A program made the translations under genes and the position numbers. Shown here piece by piece: positions 8,107-14,497 of a stretch of DNA of 18,039 nt. The notes beneath the pieces are model-generated. The model ran no database searches, was not told where the DNA came from, and worked only from the letters and a program-made list of their open reading frames with translations. The stretch is from an uncultured Clostridia bacterium (GTDB lineage: Bacteria; Bacillota; Clostridia; Christensenellales; Aristaeellaceae), in the NCBI GenBank assembly GCA_937907055.1, contig CALCTW010000048.1:1-18039 (forward strand), in the 5' to 3' direction. The stretch's first letter is position 1, and every line of letters starts with the position of its first letter.

Positions 8107-8135
8107 TTGACCGTATTTTCCCTTTGTGGTATAAT
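8107..8135 (+). promoter_or_regulatory. Sigma-A-like promoter for the DUF1934 operon
   Basis: TTGACC (8107-8112) and a perfect TATAAT (8130-8135) are separated by 17 bases. Transcription would begin near 8142, about 43 bases before the GTG start at 8185. It faces away from the minus-strand yhhN-addB pair, so 7990-8184 is a divergent intergenic region. Confidence 0.88.
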
Positions 8136-8184
8136 CCTGCGTACAGGGTTTCCTGTCAATCCTTCGTGAGGAGGTGATCTCACC

Positions 8185-8616
8185 GTGAGAGCACAACAGG
8201 TGGTGCTGACTGTCAATGGTTCGGCCCAGGGAGAAGAAGATGAGGGCGTTCGTCTGATGACGACCGGTCTGCTTTCCGGGAAGGAAAGCCATTGGAAGCT
8301 GCGCTACAATGAGATCTCGCCTGATAACGCCGTCAGCCATCATGTGACTGTCAGCATGGATGACGGTGTCGTCACCATGCAGCGCGAGGGGGAGTTTACC
8401 ACCTCCATGGTCTTTGAAAAGGGTCATCGTTTTGAGGGCAATTATGTCACGCCCTTCGGCAATATCGAAATGGGTGTCTATCCCACCCGCGTCCAGTATC
8501 AGGTGGCGGAAGAGGGGAAGGGCGAGGTGAATCTTCAGTATCAGCTCGATCTGAGGGGGCAGTTCGCCGCCATGCATGAGATCAATATTCGTTTCGCGCC
8601 GGGGAAGCATTCATGA
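8185..8616 (+). CDS. DUF1934 (YwiB-like) beta-barrel protein
   Basis: A 143-residue protein of alternating beta strands, matching the DUF1934/YwiB family of Firmicutes: strands with KLRYNE, a threonine/glutamate-rich centre, YVTPFGNIEMGVYPTRV, and a final LQYQLDLRGQFAAMHEINIRF. The family has a lipocalin-like or calycin-like barrel and no established biochemical role. The GTG start at 8185 has a strong GGAGGTGATCT site four bases upstream. The stop overlaps the next gene by ATGA, which suggests translational coupling. In many Firmicutes this gene precedes argS; it does not here. Confidence 0.85.
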   Translation: MRAQQVVLTVNGSAQGEEDEGVRLMTTGLLSGKESHWKLRYNEISPDNAVSHHVTVSMDDGVVTMQREGEFTTSMVFEKGHRFEGNYVTPFGNIEMGVYPTRVQYQVAEEGKGEVNLQYQLDLRGQFAAMHEINIRFAPGKHS

Positions 8617-9092
8617 CGGCGCAGGCGATCTGGGCCCGCTTGCGGGCTTTGGCGCGACAGCACGCGGGCCGCACGGTATACAGGCCTACGAAGCCTGCCG
8701 CGCTTTTTGTATGCGATCAACCGCCCGAAGCCGCTTCGGAGGACTGGCAGGTTTTTCAGCAAAAGGGGCAGTGGTATTACACGCCCTCTGTTTCCCTTCT
8801 TCAGCGGGAAGGTCTCCTTCCTTCGCTGCCGTCACCTTCCGCGCGGGTTCTCCTGCAAACGGAAACAGAGCACATCCTTCACACCTGCGCGGTCCGCTGC
8901 CTCAGGGAAACCGCGCCGGAGCAGGATCCGGAGCTCCTCATGCTCTGCCTCTATCATCTGGCCTTTGGTCAGACCGATGCCCTGGCCCGCGCGCTGCCCG
9001 GGGTCATCGCGCGCAGGCTTCGCGATAAACAGCCGCTCAGTCGGGCAGCCGGCACGCTGATCATTCATCACCTTATTTCACAATCATCATAA
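8613..9092 (+). CDS. Hypothetical protein, translationally coupled to DUF1934 gene
   Basis: A 159-residue protein that I do not recognise. It has no membrane segment or signal peptide. The N-terminal half is basic and mixed (RLRALARQHAGRTVYRP); the middle has a WYYTPSVSLLQREGLLPSLPSPSAR stretch; the C-terminal half is helical and leucine/alanine-rich (about 85-155). Its ATG overlaps the preceding stop (ATGA at 8613-8616), and the MBL-fold gene starts 15 bases after its stop, so it is the middle gene of a three-gene operon. The coding frame is supported by this spacing and by central-window codon style rather than by homology. Confidence 0.65.
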   Translation: MTAQAIWARLRALARQHAGRTVYRPTKPAALFVCDQPPEAASEDWQVFQQKGQWYYTPSVSLLQREGLLPSLPSPSARVLLQTETEHILHTCAVRCLRETAPEQDPELLMLCLYHLAFGQTDALARALPGVIARRLRDKQPLSRAAGTLIIHHLISQSS

Positions 9093-9107
9093 TCGGAGGA
9101 GATTATC

Positions 9108-9755
9108 ATGCTGATCACACACATGGGCCACAGTGAGTTTCTTCTTCAGATCGGGAAGACCGTGATTCTGACCGATCCTTTCGACGATCATGTCGGGTAC
9201 CGTATGCAGTCTCCGGCAGCGAATGTCGTGCTTGTCAGTCACAGTCACGGCGATCACAGCTGCGTACAGAAGGTGGCGGGGGAGCCTGTCGTTGTCACCG
9301 CTCCCGGTGTCCATTCTGTCGCGCCGGGCGTCACGGTCACCGGCATTGCTTCCGTGCATGATCAGGAGGGCGGCGCGAAGCGCGGCCCGAATGTCATCTA
9401 TGTCATCGAGGCGGAGGGCCTTCGCGTCGCCCATCTGGGCGATCAGGGGTGTCTCCTCACAGCGGAGCAGGTCGCGCGTCTGGGCCGCGTGGATGTCCTG
9501 CTCGTGCCTGTCGGCGGCTTTTTCACCATCGATGCCGCTGAGGCTTACGAGACCGTGAAGGCGCTGTCTCCCGCGGTCACCATTCCCATGCATTACAAGA
9601 CCGCCGTGAACGCCGCCTGGCCCATTCAGGATGAATCGGAGTTTTTGCGTCTCATGCAGGCTGAAAACTGCCCCCGTATGCCGCAGATCCGTATCACCGC
9701 CGGCGATCTTTCTCAGCAGCCGCGCTGTGCCGTTCTGCGTTCCGTCTGCCTGTAA
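9108..9755 (+). CDS. MBL-fold metal-dependent hydrolase, UlaG-like
   Basis: A 215-residue protein with the metallo-beta-lactamase signature SHSHGDH (His45, His47, Asp49, His50). Further candidate metal ligands are His84, Asp112 (LGDQG) and His162 (PMHYKT). This compact layout matches the UlaG-like / YtkL group, whose members act on lactones, phosphodiesters or unknown small substrates; the substrate here cannot be inferred. The N-terminus LITHMGHSEFLLQ is typical of this group. A GGAGGAG site precedes the ATG. It is the last gene of the 8185-9755 operon; I see no clear terminator after it. Confidence 0.88.
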   Translation: MLITHMGHSEFLLQIGKTVILTDPFDDHVGYRMQSPAANVVLVSHSHGDHSCVQKVAGEPVVVTAPGVHSVAPGVTVTGIASVHDQEGGAKRGPNVIYVIEAEGLRVAHLGDQGCLLTAEQVARLGRVDVLLVPVGGFFTIDAAEAYETVKALSPAVTIPMHYKTAVNAAWPIQDESEFLRLMQAENCPRMPQIRITAGDLSQQPRCAVLRSVCL

Positions 9756-9843
9756 TTTTCCGCCTGAGTGCCTTTCTTTGGAAGGAATTGCAAAAAATAA
9801 GCGCTTTTTCCAGTAAAATGGGCAGGTTTGGGCATTTTTCTGC

Positions 9844-9872
9844 TTGTGTTTTCTCCTGATTGGGCATATAAT
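9844..9872 (+). promoter_or_regulatory. Promoter of the structured RNA
   Basis: A perfect TATAAT (9867-9872) has TTGTGT (9844-9849, three matches to TTGACA) 17 bases upstream. The predicted start, about 9879, coincides with the first base of the closing helix of the RNA at 9879-10091. This agreement supports both the promoter and the RNA 5' end. Confidence 0.75.
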
Positions 9873-9878
9873 ATGCGC

Positions 9879-10091
9879 GGTTGGTCCATCGGGTCTGTGG
9901 TTGAAAGCCGATGCCAGTCGCAGGCAAAGCGGTCCTCGTAATCCGGCCAAAGCGCCGGGGAGCATGGTGCGGTCTAGATGTCAGTCCGGCCGCGCGAAAG
10001 CGCGAGAGAAGGGCGTGAGGGCGCAAAGGCGCAGAGCTAACTTCCAGCCGGCGTGTGAGGGGGCAAAGACCAGGTCAGCCGTACGCCAACC
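9879..10091 (+). ncRNA. Structured noncoding RNA, probable raiA-motif RNA
   Basis: A ~213-base GC-rich element without a credible ORF. Its ends pair perfectly: GGTTGG (9879-9884) with CCAACC (10086-10091). Inside are several clean hairpins: TGCC/GGCA (9912-9915 with 9923-9926), CCGGC/GCCGG (9943-9947 with 9954-9958), CGCGC-GAAA-GCGCG with a GNRA tetraloop (9991-10004), and GCGC-AAAG-GCGC (10021-10032). Purine-rich single-stranded joiners such as GAGAAGGGCGTGAGG lie between them. The size, and phrases such as GGGTCTGTGG near the 5' end and GAGCTAACTTCCAGCC near the 3' end, resemble my memory of the raiA motif, an abundant RNA of Bacillota and Actinomycetota needed for normal sporulation and aggregation in Clostridium acetobutylicum. 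The family name is from recall and unverified; a structured RNA here is well supported. Confidence 0.75.
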
Positions 10092-10124
10092 AACACTTAT
10101 TTATTTCAGGGGGAAATATCGACC

Positions 10125-10412
10125 ATGTATCAGGACAAGACTTTGGTGTGCCGTGACTGCGGTAATGAATTCGTCTTCACCGCCGGCGAACAGGAATTCT
10201 ATGCCGAAAAGGGTTTCCAGAATGAACCCACCCGCTGCCGTGAATGCCGTCAGGCTCACAAGGCTGCTCGGAACAACAACGCGGGCACCAGAGAAATGCA
10301 TGATGCTGTGTGTGCCAATTGCGGCGCCAATACTCAGGTTCCCTTCCTGCCCAAGGAAGATCGTCCTGTGTACTGCAGCGCCTGCTATGCCGCTATGCAG
10401 CACAACCGGTAA
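10125..10412 (+). CDS. Double zinc-ribbon protein (zf-trcl type)
   Basis: A 95-residue protein with four CxxC pairs: Cys9/12, Cys38/41, Cys63/66 and Cys84/87, which form two zinc ribbons. The first ribbon (DKTLVCRDCGNEFVFTAGEQEFY, then FQNEPTRCRECR) matches the 'probable zinc-ribbon' zf-trcl domain common in Clostridia. These proteins have no established role; nucleic-acid or ribosome binding is a reasonable guess. It starts 33 bases after the structured RNA, with AGGGGGA upstream of the ATG and no terminator between them, so the RNA and the mRNA may share a primary transcript. A strong terminator follows. Confidence 0.85.
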   Translation: MYQDKTLVCRDCGNEFVFTAGEQEFYAEKGFQNEPTRCRECRQAHKAARNNNAGTREMHDAVCANCGANTQVPFLPKEDRPVYCSACYAAMQHNR

Positions 10413-10424
10413 TTGAATTTACCG

Positions 10425-10456
10425 CGGAGCATCCCGTCAGGGGTGCTCCGTTTTTT
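10425..10456 (+). terminator. Rho-independent terminator after the zinc-ribbon gene
   Basis: An 11-base stem CGGAGCATCCC (10425-10435) pairs with GGGGTGCTCCG (10440-10450), with one G-T pair and the four-base loop GTCA. Six T follow directly. It ends the RNA/zinc-ribbon transcript 13 bases after the stop. Confidence 0.95.
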
Positions 10457-10538
10457 GTTTTCATACCCGTTCCCGGATCCGGGGGCGATTCGCCCGCCGG
10501 AGGGGGCGTTCTGCTCTCTTTCCCTGTCTGGATCCGTC

Positions 10539-10567
10539 AAAAAACCGGACGCGTCCGCGCGCCCGGT
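10539..10567 (-). terminator. Rho-independent terminator for the membrane-protease operon
   Basis: Read on the minus strand, ACCGGGCGCG (10567-10558) pairs with CGCGTCCGGT (10553-10544), with one G-U pair and the loop CGGA, followed by a six-base T run (10544-10539). It lies 21 bases beyond the stop of the DUF3267 gene. Confidence 0.9.
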
Positions 10568-10588
10568 CCTTTTCTTTTTCAGCCGTTC

Positions 10589-11191
10589 TTATTCTTTCAC
10601 ACAGAAGGTCTGCTTCGGGCCTGTGTCATTCATCAGCAGGTCCTTTTTCTTATAGTCAAACAGCAGCACCTTGGCCACCATCAGGTCGCCGATGCATCCG
10701 CTGATGTGGATCGCCAGCAGCAGCACGGAAAGGAAACGGTACAGCGGATCCGTGAGCAGCGCGATCATCAGCCCGAACACGATGTCATATACCACAAAGG
10801 GGGCCAGCACGCTGATCAGCGCGGTCTTCTTGTTCACATACAGGTCAGGCACACCGCAGTAAGCCACCGTCAGCGTCATGCCGAAGGTCAGCTTCTCCCG
10901 TGTCAGCAGCTTGTAGGCCGCGCCGTGGGTCAGTTCATGCAGAATGATATAGGCGACCATCGTGATCATGAAGATCAGGTACGCGAGGATCGCGTGTCCT
11001 TCCCCGGCGCTGCCGGTAATGATCTTCCACGGGTTCAGCCCCAGTATCACGCACAGCAGCGCGACCACCGCGATCATGATCCCAAGAGCGATCACGTTCA
11101 TGCGGACGACCGTTTTCTTGTCCTTCGCGTCGATCACCCGGTCCTCTCTGTAGCCTTCGGGCAGCTCCCGGTAAGCGTTCTTTGTTTTCAT
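10589..11191 (-). CDS. DUF3267 putative zincin membrane metalloprotease
   Basis: A 200-residue protein with about four transmembrane helices. Helix two carries HELTHG (His85, Glu86, His89), the zinc HExxH site, and a late helix has SGCIGDLMVAK with Asp169, the likely third ligand. This is the arrangement of DUF3267 (putative zincin peptidase), which resembles site-2 proteases. Catalysis would take place in or at the membrane; the substrate is unknown. Its ATG overlaps the stop of the upstream rhomboid gene (ATGA), so the two are translationally coupled and are probably made together. Confidence 0.85.
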   Translation of the reverse strand: MKTKNAYRELPEGYREDRVIDAKDKKTVVRMNVIALGIMIAVVALLCVILGLNPWKIITGSAGEGHAILAYLIFMITMVAYIILHELTHGAAYKLLTREKLTFGMTLTVAYCGVPDLYVNKKTALISVLAPFVVYDIVFGLMIALLTDPLYRFLSVLLLAIHISGCIGDLMVAKVLLFDYKKKDLLMNDTGPKQTFCVKE

Positions 11192-12219
11192 CTTTCATGA
11201 TCTCCTTTCTTTCTGTTCAGCAGGCAGCCGATCACGCCGCCCACAGCGCCGCCGGCAAAGTGGGAAAAGTAGGCCACATTGCCGTTGCTCGTCACCATCT
11301 GCTCCACCTGCTGTCCCACAAACAGCAGGATCACCAAGATCGTTGTCAGGGGAATGTGCTTCTCGTCAAACGCGGTGAAGGAGGAGAGCACGATGAAGGC
11401 AAATACCACGCCGCTCGCGCCCAGCATGCTCACATTCATCAGGCAGGCCAGCAGGCCGGTGATCACTGCCGTCAGCGCGATGGTGATCAGCATCGTCTTC
11501 GTTCCGTACTTTTCCTCCAGCAGGGGACCCAGCAGCAGCAGATACGTCATATTGCCGATGAAGTGCGGATAACCGCTGTGCCCGAAGATGTGCGTGAACA
11601 GCCGCAGATAGGAGAGCGGATCCGCGAAGTTGAACCCATGCACCTGAAACAGCACCCGGTTGGAAGCGCCGGCGGTGATCCATCCCAGCAGCAGGGCGAT
11701 CAGACAAACAAAGAAATAGGTCAGCGTGACCGGCGCGTTGTAGTTCAGCTTTATCCCGTTTCCCTTCCGGGTCTTGCTGCCGCCGTCCGCGTAGGCGGTG
11801 CCGTCAGCAGGCCCCAGCGTGCCCCGGAAGATCCGCGCCGCGTCGCTGATCACCCACAGCAGGGCGATCGCCCCGGCCGCGATCAGCACCCAGGAGAAGG
11901 CGGTCAGATCGCCGCTCAGGCCGCTTATCCTTGCAAAGCCGCTTCTTTGCCCGGGGTTTTGCAGGATGATCCCGCCGATGAGCGATACCAGCCCCAGCAG
12001 CTGCAGATAGCCCTTCCACAGCCAGCCTAAATAAAAGCGGTGCGCGCCGGTCATGCCCGGTATGGAAAGGAGCAGGGCGGTCTTTCGTTTTTTATGCGCC
12101 CATATGCTTTTCTGTTTTCCGGTCTGCTTCTTCTCCAGCAGGAAAAGCCCGGCAAAGACCGCGCCCAGAATCAGCGGCACGATGAATATCATAAAATGAA
12201 CGGAGTTCGTTTCTTCCAT
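11188..12219 (-). CDS. TM2-domain rhomboid intramembrane serine protease
   Basis: The start chosen is the ATG at 12219, which has AAAGGAGGTG just upstream; a longer frame to 12411 would cross the promoter. The 343-residue protein has an N-terminal anchor (8-28), a TM2 domain at about 42-80 (KKRKTALLL, GAHRFYLGW, KGYLQLLGL), then two helices and a linker. A six-helix rhomboid domain follows (about 163-335) with HFIGNM (Asn223), the catalytic GASG (Ser269) and the catalytic His320 in FSHFAGGAVGG. Rhomboids cleave transmembrane substrates inside the bilayer. Fusion to TM2, itself a two-helix hairpin module, is unusual. It is the first gene of a two-gene operon with the DUF3267 protease. Confidence 0.88.
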   Translation of the reverse strand: MEETNSVHFMIFIVPLILGAVFAGLFLLEKKQTGKQKSIWAHKKRKTALLLSIPGMTGAHRFYLGWLWKGYLQLLGLVSLIGGIILQNPGQRSGFARISGLSGDLTAFSWVLIAAGAIALLWVISDAARIFRGTLGPADGTAYADGGSKTRKGNGIKLNYNAPVTLTYFFVCLIALLLGWITAGASNRVLFQVHGFNFADPLSYLRLFTHIFGHSGYPHFIGNMTYLLLLGPLLEEKYGTKTMLITIALTAVITGLLACLMNVSMLGASGVVFAFIVLSSFTAFDEKHIPLTTILVILLFVGQQVEQMVTSNGNVAYFSHFAGGAVGGVIGCLLNRKKGDHER

Positions 12220-12250
12220 ATGAAGCACCTCCTTTGCGTTTCTGCTCTTT

Positions 12251-12279
12251 AGTATAGCCTTCGCCCTCGTAAAAATCAA
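12251..12279 (-). promoter_or_regulatory. Promoter of the rhomboid-DUF3267 operon
   Basis: On the minus strand TTGATT (12279-12274) and TATACT (12256-12251) are separated by 17 bases. The start would be near 12244, about 25 bases before the ribosome binding site and ATG at 12219. It is divergent from the promoter at 12320-12349, and about 40 bases separate the two -35 boxes. Confidence 0.75.
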
Positions 12280-12319
12280 CCGCTCCGGTGATGGAAACCG
12301 CGCTCCCGCCGCGCGCGGA

Positions 12320-12349
12320 TTGACAAAGCCCCGTGCAGAAAAGTATAAT
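12320..12349 (+). promoter_or_regulatory. Promoter of the lipase-DUF1294 operon
   Basis: A perfect TTGACA (12320-12325) and a perfect TATAAT (12344-12349) are separated by 18 bases. Transcription would begin near 12356, about 45 bases before the TTG start at 12401. The strength of this promoter argues that the interrupted gene behind it is still transcribed, at least for the sake of the downstream genes. Confidence 0.88.
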
Positions 12350-12400
12350 AGGACACAGTTCGTATACAGGAACGGAAGCCGGAAAGAGGGGGTGCGGAGA

Positions 12401-13495
12401 TTGGATAACATGCTGCGTTATCTGGATTGGCGGGGGGATCTGTCCCTCGATCACGCGCCGCTCTGCGCGGTCGATCTGCTCATTTTTTCTTAGCTTGCCC
12501 ACGCCCCGCTTGAACTGCTTCAGGGGCGCACCGGCTCTCTTTCGGATCTGCGGGATACCCTTTTTCCGCCCTCGGGTTATCTGGGCTCCTCCCTGCTGAA
12601 GGATCGGGCGGCGCTCTGGCGCGGCGCGGCAGATACTGTCCGCTTCCGGCCGGTCCGTATGGTCTGGTTCAATGCCTGTTTTGACGCCGCGAATGAGACC
12701 CAGTTCGCCGCTGCCCTGTTCACGGTGGGGCGCGCGGCGGTCGTGGCCTTCCGCGGCACGGACGGCACCGTTGTCGGCTGGAAGGAAGATTTCAATATGA
12801 GCTATGAACGCGATGTTCCGGCGCAGCGCCTGGCGGTCGCGTTCCTGCAGGCCGCTGCTGATAATCTGCATGCCTGCGGCTGTGATCATCTCATCCTCTG
12901 CGGCCACAGCAAGGGCGGCAATCTGGCCATGTACGCGGCTGCCATGTGCCCTGCGGAGGTGCAAAGCCGCATACAGGCGGTCTACAGCTTTGACGGGCCG
13001 GGTCTGGCGGAGCATGTGCTCGCCTCTGCCGGCTGGGCTGCCGTCAGCCCACGGGTCCGTCTTTATATCCCCGAAAGCTCCATCATCGGCCTTCTCCTCG
13101 GCAATCCCGGCGAAAAGACCGTCGTCGCGTCCGATTCCACCGGCATCATGCAGCACAATCCCTTCAACTGGCATGTCACCGGCGATCATTTTGATACCGT
13201 AAAGGAGGTCTCGGCCTCCTCCCGCTTCATCGAAAGGACCCTGCAGGATTTTATTCATAAGGTCCCGCCCGAAATGCGCAAGTCCCTTGTCAACGCGCTG
13301 TTCAGCCTCATCAACAAGAGCGGCGTCCGCACCCTGAAGGAGATCCCCCGAGCGCTCCTTCTGCCCACCGCGCCCGTCCGCGAGGTGCTTTCCGCCCTTA
13401 CCGATAAAGAACGCGGTCTGCTCACCCGTCTGCTCGCTTCCATCGCGCTGGGGGATCGATCCTCCTCCGCGCCCGATCCCGATAAACTGTCTTAA
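12401..13495 (+). pseudogene. DUF2974 (Mbeg1-like) lipase/esterase interrupted by an in-frame TAG
   Basis: From the TTG at 12401 the frame encodes DNMLRYLDWRGDLSL, the usual N-terminus of Mbeg1-like/DUF2974 alpha/beta-hydrolases. It meets TAG at codon 31 (12491-12493) and then continues open to the TAA at 13495 (364 codons in all). The downstream part has AFRGTDGT, the nucleophile elbow CGHSKGGNLA (Ser170) and a late HNPFNWHVTGDHF with a candidate catalytic His. At the TAG the family usually has Gln (LI-L-SQL), so one C-to-T change from CAG explains it. No frameshift or other decay is visible. It may be a fresh pseudogene, a base-call error, or a read-through or reassigned codon; an internal restart at the ATG at 12659 would lose the N-terminus. 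Confidence 0.8.
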
Positions 13496-13513
13496 GGAGG
13501 TTTCCTTTCATTC

Positions 13514-13804
13514 ATGCAATCCTGGCTCATCGCCGTCATCGCGGCGGCTGTCTATATTCTCTGCAATCTCATCTGCTTTATCCTCATGGGGTGTGATAAA
13601 TCCCGTGCCCGCAAAAATAAATGGCGTATCAGCGAACGCGCGCTCTTCATTTCCTGCATCTGCTTCGGCGGCATCGGCGGGGTGCTGGGCATGCGCGTTT
13701 TCCGCCACAAAACAAAGCACTGGTATTTCCGCCTGTTCTTTCCCCTCATCATGGTATTGCAGATCATCCTCATCCTCATTGCTGCCTATCTTTTCTTCCG
13801 TTGA
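13514..13804 (+). CDS. DUF1294 small membrane protein
   Basis: A 96-residue protein with a helix at about 5-25, a conserved cytoplasmic loop (DKSRARKNKWRISERALF), a glycine-rich helix (CFGGIGGVLGMRVFRHKTKHWYFR) and a C-terminal helix of about 20 residues. This is the complete DUF1294 pattern (D-K-A...WRI-E...GG-G...M-FRHKT). The function is unknown. The AAGGAGG site at 13494-13500 overlaps the stop of the interrupted lipase gene and lies somewhat far (13 bases) from the ATG; no closer start exists. It is in the same operon as its neighbours. Confidence 0.88.
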   Translation: MQSWLIAVIAAAVYILCNLICFILMGCDKSRARKNKWRISERALFISCICFGGIGGVLGMRVFRHKTKHWYFRLFFPLIMVLQIILILIAAYLFFR

Positions 13805-13825
13805 TCTGTCAAAGGAGTATCTGTC

Positions 13826-14476
13826 ATGTACGAAGCCATTGAAAAGGCCCTCACAGCGCTGAAGGCCGGCATACCGGTCCGGCCGCTGTCTGTCGCCCCC
13901 TATGCCACCCTGAATATCACCGGCACCCGTGTCGATCTCAATGCCATGGATCTGGGGGATTATACCGTCAGCACGCTCCAGATCAAGGCGCCGCTCGGCA
14001 TCATCCACGCGCAGCTGCTGGTCATCACGCCGCTTCGCAGGGACGCGCCGGCCTGTCTGTGCGCCTTTTTGCATTCTCCGGGCAAGGACACCATGCACAT
14101 GGAGGCGCTCAACACCCTTCTTTCGCCCGATTCCTTTGAGGATCTCGTCCGTGTCCGCGCCGCGCACACCCGTCCGGCGGATCATGTATCCACCATGGAC
14201 TGGTATGAGGCCATCAAGCTTCCCGGCTGCATCTGCCGTGATCTGAAGCCCAATGATAAAGAAACGCTCTCTCTCTTTGCCGACTGGATGGCCGCCTACA
14301 CCGCGCATATGCGCTCCGCGCCGGCCTGTGATGAGAACACCAAGGCCGCGCATGCCCGCGCGGTCGTGGATACCCACATGCTGGCCGACGGCGATATGAT
14401 CCGTCAGCTCTACAATATGATGGGCGAGGAACGCGCGCGCGGTCTTTTCCGCAAGGCCTTCTTCCCCAAGGATTAA
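13826..14476 (+). CDS. Hypothetical cytoplasmic protein
   Basis: A 216-residue protein without transmembrane segments or signal peptide, and of no family I can name. The N-terminal half looks like an alpha/beta fold (YATLNITGTRVDLNAMDLGDYTV, then IHAQLLVITP). The C-terminal half is helical with several cysteines and histidines (residues 130-190) and ends in the basic GLFRKAFFPKD. AAAGGAG precedes the ATG by about seven bases, and the spacing of 21 bases on both sides places it in the operon with DUF1294 and the next membrane protein. Codon use is central-window style with high GC at third positions, which supports real coding. Confidence 0.72.
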   Translation: MYEAIEKALTALKAGIPVRPLSVAPYATLNITGTRVDLNAMDLGDYTVSTLQIKAPLGIIHAQLLVITPLRRDAPACLCAFLHSPGKDTMHMEALNTLLSPDSFEDLVRVRAAHTRPADHVSTMDWYEAIKLPGCICRDLKPNDKETLSLFADWMAAYTAHMRSAPACDENTKAAHARAVVDTHMLADGDMIRQLYNMMGEERARGLFRKAFFPKD

Positions 14477-14497
14477 TTCATTCAGGAGGAATCTCTC

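Noticed and set aside
9844..10416. A plus-strand frame of 190 codons covering the structured RNA and the zinc-ribbon gene
   Set aside because: Its start lies in the promoter, its product shows no family, and it overlaps the RNA hairpins and the zinc-ribbon gene in another frame.
12220..12411. A 64-codon N-terminal extension of the rhomboid protein
   Set aside because: It would cross the divergent promoter region and lacks a ribosome binding site, whereas the ATG at 12219 has AAAGGAGGTG directly upstream.
12092..13258. A 388-codon minus-strand frame opposite the lipase-like gene
   Set aside because: It spans the divergent promoters and is antisense to the GHSKGG hydrolase frame; there is no recognisable domain.
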